Part shown: positions 16,902 to 23,908 of the stretch, in pieces | Layout: the number at the start of each line of letters is the position of its first letter | Numbering within the stretch: position 1 is the stretch's first letter | Source of the DNA: CAINDZ01 sp964399195 | GTDB lineage: Bacteria > Krumholzibacteriota > Krumholzibacteriia > LZORAL124-64-63 | Assembly: GCA_964399195.1 (NCBI GenBank) | Contig: CAYNPY010000051.1 | Coordinates: forward strand, 1-26,195 | Length of the DNA: 26,195 nucleotides | Reading direction: 5' to 3' | Notes under the pieces: model-generated | Database searches by the model: none | What the model saw: the letters and a program-made list of their open reading frames with translations, nothing else | Told to the model about the DNA's origin: nothing | Position numbers and translations under genes: made by a program

Positions 16902-17034
16902 CCGCGCCGGCGCCTGCGGCGAGGCGCGCCTTGCGGGCGGGCGGGATCGCGGCCATCATGGGCGGTTGAGCCGGGGGCCGGCGGCCCGCCGGACTCGTCC
17001 CAGTGCGCGCCCTGCGCGCGGAACGCGGAGCCTG

Positions 17035-17961
17035 ATGTCCATCTCGCCGGAGCCGCAGGTCGTCCCCGGACTCGTCTCCGTGGTGACGGCCACCTACAAC
17101 ATGAGCCGCTACCTCGCCGAGACGCTCGATTCCATCCTCGCCCAGGATTACCCGCAACTCGAATCGATCGTGATCGACGACGGTTCGACCGACGACACGT
17201 TTCGCGTGCTGGAGCGCTACGCCGCGGACCCGCGCGTCCGCGTCGTCCGCCAGGCGAACGCCGGGCAGACCGTCGCCAAGAACCGCGGCATCGCCGAGGC
17301 GCGCGGCGAATTCATCGCCTTCTGCGATGCCGACGACACCTGGCGCCGCGACAAGCTGAGCCTCCAGGTGCCCCGCTTCGCCGACCCGCGCGTGGCCGTC
17401 GTCTACGCCGACATCGAGTGCGTGGACGGCGAGGGGCGGTTGCTGCCCTACTACGACATCCGCCACTACGAGGGCCGGGTCACGGCGCCGATGCTGATCG
17501 ACAACTTCGTGGCGTTCCCGACGGCGGTCGTGCGGGGCTCGGTCCTGCGCGGTCTGGGCGGCTTCGACGAGTCGTTGACGATGTCGATCGACTACGACCT
17601 GTGGCTGCGCATCTCGGTCGACCACGAGTTCGCCTTCGTGCCGGAGCGGCTGGCCAACTACCGCGTCTGGGAGGGCCAGATGTCGAGGAAGACGGGCGAG
17701 AGGCTCGACAATTTCTTCAAGCTCCTCGACCGGTTCCTGGGCAAGCACCCCGGCGTCGTGAACCGTCGCGACATCGACCGCGCCTACGCGCACGCCTTCG
17801 TGACGCGCGGCTACTGGTCCGCCTGCGACGGACGCCCGGCGGATGCCTGGCGCGACTACCGGTCCGCCCTGCTGCGGGACCCGCTGACGCCGCGCCTGTG
17901 GCGGTGCCTCGGTTCGCTCGGGCTCGCTCGGGTGCGGCCGCGGCGGAGGGCGGCGAGTTGA
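17035..17961 (+). CDS. Glycosyltransferase family 2 (GT-A fold)
   Basis: 308 residues. It shows LVSVVTATYNMSRYLAETL, ESIVIDDGSTDDTFRVL, NAGQTVAKNRGIAEARGEFI and FCDADDTWRRDKL (DADD at 98-101), all standard GT2 signatures, then GGFDESLTMSIDYDLWLRIS with the usual acidic pair before LWLR. ATG 17035 is preceded by GGAG at a good distance; a TTG at 16966 would add 23 unconserved residues. A C-terminal Arg-rich tail may contact the membrane. It lies 133 bp after the lectin-like gene, and its stop overlaps the TTG start of the CapK-like gene. The acceptor sugar is unknown. Confidence 0.89.
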   Translation: MSISPEPQVVPGLVSVVTATYNMSRYLAETLDSILAQDYPQLESIVIDDGSTDDTFRVLERYAADPRVRVVRQANAGQTVAKNRGIAEARGEFIAFCDADDTWRRDKLSLQVPRFADPRVAVVYADIECVDGEGRLLPYYDIRHYEGRVTAPMLIDNFVAFPTAVVRGSVLRGLGGFDESLTMSIDYDLWLRISVDHEFAFVPERLANYRVWEGQMSRKTGERLDNFFKLLDRFLGKHPGVVNRRDIDRAYAHAFVTRGYWSACDGRPADAWRDYRSALLRDPLTPRLWRCLGSLGLARVRPRRRAAS

Positions 17962-19304
17962 GGCTGCCGGACGCGCTGGTGGGGGGCCTTGTCGAGCCGC
18001 TCTGGGACCTGCGGGAAGGAAGCGTGCGCCTGCGGACGCTCCGGGCGCTGCGGAAGAGCCAGTGGGATCAGGCGGGAGCGTTGCGCGCGCGTCAGGAACG
18101 GGCGCTGCAGCGGTTGGTCGCCCATGCCGCAGCGACCTGCCCCTTCTACCGCGACAGCTTCGCCGCCGCCGGCGTCGATCCCGCCTCGGTGCGCGCGCTG
18201 GCCGACCTGCCGCGCCTGCCCATCCTCACCAAGGACGACATCCGCCGGAACCAGGACGCGCTGATCTCGTCGCGCTACCGCAAGCAGGACCTGCTGCGCG
18301 CGAAGACCGGCGGGTCGACCGGCGTCTCGCTGGAAGTCTTCTGCGACCTGCGCGGCATCCAGATGCGCGCCGGCGCCGCGCTGCGCGCCGACGAGTGGTC
18401 CGGCTGGCGCCTGGGCCAGCCGCTGGCGGCGGCCTGGGGCAACCCGCCGGTGCCCGGCACCTGGAAGGCGCGCCTGCGGGCCGCGCTCAAGGAGCGGGTC
18501 ATCTACCTGGACACGATGCGCATCGACGAGCCGGCGCTGGAGCGCTTCCTGGCCGAATGGGACCGGTTGCGGCCGGGCCTGCTGTTCGGGCACGCGCACT
18601 CGCTGTTCATTCTGGCCGAATACCTGCTCGCGCGCGGCCGCACGCTGCGGCCGACCGGCATCGTCGCCACCAGCATGATGCTGCTGGAGCCGGAGCGGCG
18701 CGTCATCGAGCAGGCCTGCGAAGGCGTGCCGGTGACCAACCGCTACGGCTGCGAGGAGGTCAGCCTGATCGCCTGCGAGTGCGAGCAGCACCGCGGCCTG
18801 CACCTCAATGCCGAGCACGTCGTCACCGAGTTCCTGCGCGACGACGGCTCGCCCTGCGCGCCCGGCGAGGACGGACGCCTGGTCGTCACCGAGCTGATCA
18901 ACCACGGCCAGCCGCTCCTCCGCTACGAGCTGGGCGACCGCGGCGTGCCCAGCGCTCGCACCTGCCCCTGCGGGCGTGGCCTGCCGCTGATGGAGCAGGT
19001 CACCGGCCGCACGGCCGATTTCCTGCGCGCGGAGGGCGGCTACCGCGTGCAGGGCATTTCGATCATCGAGAACACGCTGACGAAGCTGCCGGGCATCCGG
19101 CAGATGCAGATCGTGCAGGACGAGCCGCTGCGGCTGCAGGTGCACCTGGTGCCGGGTCCCGGCTGGGGGCCCGAGGTGGCGGCCGAATTGATCGCGACGC
19201 TGCGCGGCATCCTCGGGCAGGGCATGGCGATCGACCTGGTGCCCGGCGAACGCATCCCGCAGGAGAAGAACGGAAAATACCGTTTCACGATCTGCCGTGT
19301 TTGA
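17958..19304 (+). CDS. CapK/PaaK-type adenylate-forming enzyme, second copy, TTG start
   Basis: 448 residues. The ATP loop TGGSTG is at 117-122, then NRYGCEEVSLIACEC, RYELGDRGVPS and the cysteine motif CPCGRG at 336-341. The C-terminus ends with IPQEKNGKYRFTICR, where the Lys-containing segment matches the mobile C-terminal lid of PaaK-like ligases. The start is TTG 17958, overlapping the previous TGA as TTGA, with GGAGGG 8 nt upstream. The frame is open upstream only as a shadow of the GT2 gene. It differs markedly from the copy at 6747, so this looks like two acyl specificities rather than a recent duplication. Likely role: activating a carboxylic acid for attachment to the glycan (inference from family and context). 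Confidence 0.86.
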   Translation: MRLPDALVGGLVEPLWDLREGSVRLRTLRALRKSQWDQAGALRARQERALQRLVAHAAATCPFYRDSFAAAGVDPASVRALADLPRLPILTKDDIRRNQDALISSRYRKQDLLRAKTGGSTGVSLEVFCDLRGIQMRAGAALRADEWSGWRLGQPLAAAWGNPPVPGTWKARLRAALKERVIYLDTMRIDEPALERFLAEWDRLRPGLLFGHAHSLFILAEYLLARGRTLRPTGIVATSMMLLEPERRVIEQACEGVPVTNRYGCEEVSLIACECEQHRGLHLNAEHVVTEFLRDDGSPCAPGEDGRLVVTELINHGQPLLRYELGDRGVPSARTCPCGRGLPLMEQVTGRTADFLRAEGGYRVQGISIIENTLTKLPGIRQMQIVQDEPLRLQVHLVPGPGWGPEVAAELIATLRGILGQGMAIDLVPGERIPQEKNGKYRFTICRV

Positions 19305-19420
19305 TAAAGTCTCTCATTCGCAACAAGTTAGCCGGGAGCCGGGCGACGCGGCGTCCGTTCGTGGGGAGCCCGCGGAGAGCGCTAAGATCAAATTATAGTA
19401 CGTATTGCCATTCATGACTG

Positions 19421-19448
19421 TTGCGACCATGCCGACATATGCTATCAT
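19421..19448 (+). promoter_or_regulatory. Promoter of the rfbF-epimerase-methyltransferase operon
   Basis: TTGCGA (4 of 6 to TTGACA), a 16-bp spacer, then TATCAT (5 of 6 to TATAAT) with a TGc extension directly before it. It lies in the most AT-rich stretch of the window. Initiation near 19455 would give a leader of about 97 nt to ATG 19552, which has GGGAGG as ribosome-binding site. The TGCTATCATG core is identical to the element ahead of the minus-strand GT4 pair. Confidence 0.55.
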
Positions 19449-19470
19449 GGACCGGTTAATTTCCGGCATG
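19446..19470. repeat. Inverted repeat overlapping the predicted rfbF transcription start
   Basis: CATG-GA-CCGG, a 7-nt AT-rich centre, then CCGG-CATG: two 4-bp arm segments on each side with a 2-nt bulge on the left. Its position, overlapping the end of the -10 and the expected +1, suits either a regulator's operator or a 5'-leader hairpin. No binding protein is encoded nearby. Confidence 0.4.
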
Positions 19471-19551
19471 ACACAGGCTTTTCGGATTGGATCGGCCCCG
19501 CGCCGCTCCGCAGCGATTTCCTGACCTGACGGTGGGGGCACCGGGAGGGAC

Positions 19552-20334
19552 ATGGCCAAGAAACCGATCGTTGCCATCCTGGCCGGGGGCATGGGCACCC
19601 GACTGGCCGAGGAGACCGAGATCCGCCCGAAGCCGATGGTGGAGATCGGCGGGCATCCGATCCTCTGGCACATCATGAAGCACTACGCCCACTACGGGCA
19701 CGACGAGTTCGTCATCGCGCTGGGCTACAAGGGCGAGTACATCAAGCGCTGGATGCGCGACTTCGGCACGCTCGAGGGCGACATGACCGTCCGCACCAAC
19801 TCGGGCGACGTGCTGACCTACACCGACCACCGCCCCGACTGGACCGTGCATCTGGTCGAGACCGGGATGACGACCGGCACGGGCGGGCGCATCAAGCGCC
19901 TGCAGCCGTGGCTGGGCGACCGCACCTTCATGCTGACCTGGGGCGACGGCCTGTCCGACGTGCCGCTGGACCGCCTGCACGACTTCCACCGGGCGCACGG
20001 CCGCCTGGCCACGCTGACCTCGGTCCGCCCGCCCGCGCGCTACGGCCACCTCGAGTTCGAGGGCGACGCCGTCAAGCGCTTCACCGAGAAGCCGCAGACG
20101 GCCGAGGGCTGGATCAACGGCGCTTTCTTCGTGCTGGAGCCGGGCGTCTTCGACTACATCGACGGCGACCCGGTGATGTTCGAGCAGGCGCCCATGGAGG
20201 GCCTCGCGCGCGACAACCAGCTGATGGCCTACAAGCACGAGTCGTTCTGGCAGTGCATGGACACGCTGCGCGAGAAGCACATCCTGCAGAAGCTGTGGGA
20301 CACCGGGCACGCGCCGTGGAAGTGCTGGGACTGA
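19552..20334 (+). CDS. rfbF: Glucose-1-phosphate cytidylyltransferase
   Basis: A 260-residue nucleotidyltransferase that makes CDP-glucose from CTP and glucose 1-phosphate. The signature is near-identical to RfbF/DdhA: AILAGGMGTRLAEETEIRPK with GGMGTR at 12-17 and KPM at 27-29, then GHPILWHIMKHYAHYGHDEF, ALGYKGEYIK, the TGTGGRIKR segment, MLTWGDGLSDV, RYGHLEFEG and GWINGAFFVLEPGVFDYI. Length matches the family (about 257). It opens a five-gene plus-strand unit behind its own promoter, 36 bp before the epimerase. In the classical pathway the next enzyme is CDP-glucose 4,6-dehydratase (RfbG/DdhB), but no such gene is visible here. Confidence 0.93.
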   Translation: MAKKPIVAILAGGMGTRLAEETEIRPKPMVEIGGHPILWHIMKHYAHYGHDEFVIALGYKGEYIKRWMRDFGTLEGDMTVRTNSGDVLTYTDHRPDWTVHLVETGMTTGTGGRIKRLQPWLGDRTFMLTWGDGLSDVPLDRLHDFHRAHGRLATLTSVRPPARYGHLEFEGDAVKRFTEKPQTAEGWINGAFFVLEPGVFDYIDGDPVMFEQAPMEGLARDNQLMAYKHESFWQCMDTLREKHILQKLWDTGHAPWKCWD

Positions 20335-20370
20335 ACGCGACCAACCACCGACCGGGCAGGGAACACGCAC

Positions 20371-21429
20371 ATGAAGGTCTTTCTCACGGGGCACAAGGGC
20401 TACATCGGCGCCGTGCTGACGCCGATGCTGCTGGAGCGCGGCCACCAGGTCACGGGGCTGGACACCGACCTGTTCGGCGCCTGCACCTTCGACGGCGAGC
20501 TGACGTCGGTGCCGGAGATCATCGGCGACGTGCGCGACGTGGACGGCGACGTCCTGAAGGGCCACGACGCGGTGATCCACCTGGCCGGGCTGTCGAACGA
20601 CCCCCTGGGCGACTACGATCCGTCGCTGACCGACGACATCAACCACCTCGGCTCGGTGCGCCTGGCGCGGCTGGCCAAGCAGGCGCGGGTGCCGCGCTTC
20701 CTGTTCGCCAGCTCCTGCAGCAACTACGGCGGCGGCGGCCAGGACTTCCTGGACGAGAACGCGGCCTTCAACCCGGTGACGCCCTACGGCGTGTCGAAGG
20801 TCGAGGTCGAGCGCGACGTGGCGCCGCTGGCCGACGACGACTTCAGCCCCGTCTTCCTGCGCGCCTCCACGGCCTACGGGCTCTCGCCGCGCATCCGCTT
20901 CGACCTGGTGGTCAACAACCTGACCGCCTGGGCCTTCACCACCGGCGAGGTGCACCTCAAGAGCGACGGCTCGCCCTGGCGGCCGCTGGTGCACGTCGAG
21001 GACATCGCGCGCGCCTACATCGCGCTGCTGGAGGCCGACCGCTCGCTGGTGCATGGCCGCGCCTTCAACGTCGGCACCACCACCGAGAACTACCGCATCC
21101 GCGAGGTGGCCGAGATCGTCCATGACGTGGTGCCGGACTGCGAGATCGGCTTCGCCGAAGGCGCCAGCCCCGACAAGCGCAACTACCGGGTGGACTGCAA
21201 CCTCCTGGCCCTGACCATCCACGAGTTCAAGCCGCAGTGGACCGTGCGCCGCGGCGTCGAGCAGCTCTACGAGGCCTACCGGCGCGTGGGGTTGAAGCTG
21301 GAGGACTTCGAGGGCCCGAAGTTCAAGCGCATCGACCACGTCAAGCAGCTCCTGCAGTCGGGCCGCCTGGACCCGAGCCTGCGCTGGACCGGCAAGAGCG
21401 AAGGGAACAAGAGCGGGGGGAACCACTGA
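20371..21429 (+). CDS. NAD(P)-dependent sugar-nucleotide epimerase/dehydratase (extended SDR)
   Basis: 352 residues of the extended short-chain dehydrogenase family. The Rossmann motif GHKGYIG is at 7-13. The catalytic Ser/Cys region SSCSNYG is at 114-120 and the Tyr-Lys pair in YGVSK at 139-143. HVEDIARAYIALLEA and FNVGTTTENYRIREVAEIV are the usual substrate-domain motifs. The 4,6-dehydratase hallmark (Thr-Asp-Glu after the catalytic strand) is absent; SCSNYG replaces it. An epimerase, ketoreductase or unusual oxidoreductase is therefore likelier than RfbG. Genes of this type directly after rfbF and before methyltransferases make a CDP-sugar substrate likely (inference). Its TGA overlaps the ATG of the first methyltransferase by one base. 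The last 15 residues (Lys/Ser/Gly-rich) look like a tail. Confidence 0.87.
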   Translation: MKVFLTGHKGYIGAVLTPMLLERGHQVTGLDTDLFGACTFDGELTSVPEIIGDVRDVDGDVLKGHDAVIHLAGLSNDPLGDYDPSLTDDINHLGSVRLARLAKQARVPRFLFASSCSNYGGGGQDFLDENAAFNPVTPYGVSKVEVERDVAPLADDDFSPVFLRASTAYGLSPRIRFDLVVNNLTAWAFTTGEVHLKSDGSPWRPLVHVEDIARAYIALLEADRSLVHGRAFNVGTTTENYRIREVAEIVHDVVPDCEIGFAEGASPDKRNYRVDCNLLALTIHEFKPQWTVRRGVEQLYEAYRRVGLKLEDFEGPKFKRIDHVKQLLQSGRLDPSLRWTGKSEGNKSGGNH

Positions 21430-22658
21430 TGTCCGCGACCACGCACCGTTGCCGCTCCTGCGGCGGCGCCGACCTGAAGCCCGTGCTGGACCTGGGCACC
21501 ACCCCGCTGGCCGATCGCATGCCCTCCCTGGCGCACGCCGACCGCGAGGAGCCGCGCTTCCCGCTCGAGGTGGTCTTCTGCGGCGACTGCTCGCTGCTGC
21601 AGATCCTCGAGACCGTGGACCCGGCGATGCTGTTCGACGACGACTACCCGTACTTCTCGTCGTTCAGCAAGTACCTGCTGGAACATTCGCGGAAGAACGT
21701 GCTGGAACTGATCGAGCGCCGCAAGCTGGGCGCGGGCAGCCTGGTGGTCGAACTGGCCTCCAACGACGGCTACCTGCTGAAGAACTACGTCGAGAGCGGC
21801 GTGCCGGTGCTGGGCATCGACCCGGTGAAGGCGCTGTGCGAGGCGGCGGAGAAGATCGGCGTGCGCAGCCGCGCCGAGTTCTTCGGGCTGGAGGTGGCCC
21901 GCGGCCTGGTGGCCGAGGGCTTCCGCGCCGACGTCATCCACGGCAACAACGTGCTGGCGCACGTGGCGGACACCAACGGCTTCGTGGCGGGCATCGCCGC
22001 GCTGCTGAAGGATGACGGCATGGCCGTGATCGAGTTCCCGTATGTCCGGGACCTGATCGACCATTGCGAGTTCGACACCATCTACCACGAGCACTTGTGC
22101 TATTTCTCGGTGACGGCCGTGGACAAGCTGCTGCGCCGGCACGGACTGTTCCTCAACGACATCCGCCGCCTGCCCATCCACGGCGGCTCGCTGCGCCTCT
22201 ACATCGAGAAGTTCGAGGCGCCGAACGACGCCGTGCGCGGCCTGCTGGCCGAGGAAAGGGCCCTGGGCCTGGACCGGATCGACTACTACCGCGAGTTCTC
22301 GGCGCGGGTGGCCGATCTCAAGGTCAAGCTGCTGGCGCTGCTGCGCGGCCTGAAGGCCGAGGGCAGGACCATCGCCGCCTACGGCGCGGCGGCCAAGGGC
22401 AGCACGCTGATCAATTACGTGGGCATCGGGCGTGAGCTGGTGGATTTCGTCGCCGACAAGAACGTGCACAAGCAGGGCCGGCTCATGCCGGGCCAGAAGA
22501 TCCCCATCGTGGCGGCCGAAGAGATCGCCGCGCGCCGGCCCGACTACGTGCTGCTCTTGCCCTGGAACCTCGAGAGCGAGATCCTGGCCCAGGAGCAGGC
22601 GTACCGCGACGCCGGCGGGAAGTTCATCATCCCGGTGCCGACCCCGCGCGTGGTCTGA
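21429..22658 (+). CDS. Sugar C-methyltransferase family protein, copy 1 (TylC3/TcaB9-like)
   Basis: 409 residues, the length of nucleotide-sugar C-methyltransferases. Zinc ligands are C8/C11 and C51/C54. The SAM motif is VVELASNDGYLLKNY, from residue 106. The active-site motif YHEH is at 219-222, matching the Tyr-x-Glu-His element of TcaB9/TylC3-type enzymes that C-methylate keto-sugars. The C-terminal Rossmann-like domain carries AAYGAAAKGSTLINYVG and IDFVADKN-type sequence, then KQGRLMPGQKIPI. This is the most canonical of the three consecutive copies, so true C-methylation of a keto nucleotide sugar is the best call. It starts at the ATG overlapping the epimerase stop. The substrate is probably the CDP-sugar made by the two upstream genes (inference). 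Confidence 0.88.
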   Translation: MSATTHRCRSCGGADLKPVLDLGTTPLADRMPSLAHADREEPRFPLEVVFCGDCSLLQILETVDPAMLFDDDYPYFSSFSKYLLEHSRKNVLELIERRKLGAGSLVVELASNDGYLLKNYVESGVPVLGIDPVKALCEAAEKIGVRSRAEFFGLEVARGLVAEGFRADVIHGNNVLAHVADTNGFVAGIAALLKDDGMAVIEFPYVRDLIDHCEFDTIYHEHLCYFSVTAVDKLLRRHGLFLNDIRRLPIHGGSLRLYIEKFEAPNDAVRGLLAEERALGLDRIDYYREFSARVADLKVKLLALLRGLKAEGRTIAAYGAAAKGSTLINYVGIGRELVDFVADKNVHKQGRLMPGQKIPIVAAEEIAARRPDYVLLLPWNLESEILAQEQAYRDAGGKFIIPVPTPRVV

Positions 22659-22696
22659 GCGCCGCCTCCCGCACCCGAACGAACGGAAGCCGACCG

Positions 22697-23908
22697 ATGA
22701 CCGCTGCCGCCGCCCCGACCTGTCCGAACTGCCGCCAGGGCGCGATGCAGGTCTTCCACACCGCAAGAAGGGTGCCGACCAACAGCTGCATCCTGCTGTC
22801 GACGAAGGAAGAGGCGCTGGCCTACCCGACCGGCGACATCGCGCTGGGCTTCTGCCCGGCCTGCGGCTTCGTCTCCAACACCGCCTTCGACGCGAAGCTG
22901 ACCGAGTACTCGGGCCGCTACGAGGAGACGCAGGGCTTCTCGCCGACCTTCCAGCGCTTCCACCGCGACCTGGCCGACCGCGTCATCGAGCGGTTCAAGC
23001 TGGCCGGGCGCGACATCCTGGAGATCGGCTGCGGCAAGGGCGAGTTCCTGCTGCTGCTGTGCGAGAACGGCCGCAACCGCGGCGTCGGCTATGATCCGGG
23101 CTACCGCGCCGACCGCTTCGCGCCGGCGCCGGGCGAGAACGTGCGCTTCGTGGCCGACTTCTACACCGAGAAGTGCACCGACACGGCCGCCGACTTCGTC
23201 TGCTGCAAGATGACGCTCGAGCACATCCCGACCACGCTGGAGTTCATGCGCAACGTGCGCGCGGCGCAGGGCGACCGCCCGGCCGAGATCTTTTTCATGA
23301 TCCCCGAGGCCCAGCGCATCCTCAGGGACTGCGCCTTCGAGGACGTCTACTACGAGCACTGCTCGTACTTCAGCCCGCACTCGCTGGAGCACCTGTTCAG
23401 GGCCGCCGGCTTCTTCCCGACGGCCATCGGCTTCGAGTACGGCGGGCAGTACCTGACCATCGCCGCCGACACGCGGGACAAGGGCGCCGGCCGCCTGTCC
23501 GGCGACGGCGACCTGCCGGAACTGGCCGCCTGGGTCGCCAAGTTCCCGTCCCTGCTCGAGAAGCAGGTGCGCTTCTGGCGCGGGCGGTTCGCGGCGTTCG
23601 CGGCCGAGGGGAAGAAGGCGGTCATCTGGGGCTCGGGCAGCAAGGGCGTCTCCTTCCTGACCACGCTGGGACTGCAGGACGAGATCGCCGCCGCCGTCGA
23701 CATCAACCCGCACCGGCAGGGCTACTTCATGCCGGCCACGGGTCACCGCATCGTCGGGCCGCAGGACCTGGTGGAGCTGAAGCCGGACGTGGTGATCGTG
23801 ATGAACCCGATCTACCGCCAGGAGATCGCCGCGGACCTGGCCAAGCTGGGCCTGGCGCCGCAGGTGATGGCGGTGGATGACGGCCTGCACGCGGGCGGCG
23901 CGCAGTGA
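22697..23908 (+). CDS. Sugar C-methyltransferase family protein, copy 2
   Basis: 403 residues with the same three-part layout as the gene before it. Zinc-type cysteines are C9/C12 and C53/C56. The SAM motif ILEIGCGKGEFLLLL is at 107-121. YYEHCSYFS at 218-226 preserves Tyr-x-Glu-His, and the C-terminal domain has VIWGSGSKGVSFL and VDINPHRQGYFMPATG. The end, VVIVMNPIYRQEI, is closely matched in copy 3, so copies 2 and 3 are nearer to each other than to copy 1. GGAAG lies ahead of ATG 22697, 38 bp after copy 1. Its GTGA junction with copy 3 implies coupling. It could act on a second carbon or a different intermediate, or form a hetero-oligomer; sequence alone does not decide. Confidence 0.85.
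   Translation: MTAAAAPTCPNCRQGAMQVFHTARRVPTNSCILLSTKEEALAYPTGDIALGFCPACGFVSNTAFDAKLTEYSGRYEETQGFSPTFQRFHRDLADRVIERFKLAGRDILEIGCGKGEFLLLLCENGRNRGVGYDPGYRADRFAPAPGENVRFVADFYTEKCTDTAADFVCCKMTLEHIPTTLEFMRNVRAAQGDRPAEIFFMIPEAQRILRDCAFEDVYYEHCSYFSPHSLEHLFRAAGFFPTAIGFEYGGQYLTIAADTRDKGAGRLSGDGDLPELAAWVAKFPSLLEKQVRFWRGRFAAFAAEGKKAVIWGSGSKGVSFLTTLGLQDEIAAAVDINPHRQGYFMPATGHRIVGPQDLVELKPDVVIVMNPIYRQEIAADLAKLGLAPQVMAVDDGLHAGGAQ

Noticed and set aside
19394..19399. TATAGT as the main -10 of the rfbF operon
   Set aside because: A good -10 match, but no -35-like hexamer lies 16-18 bp upstream and there is no TGn extension; the element at 19443 is better.
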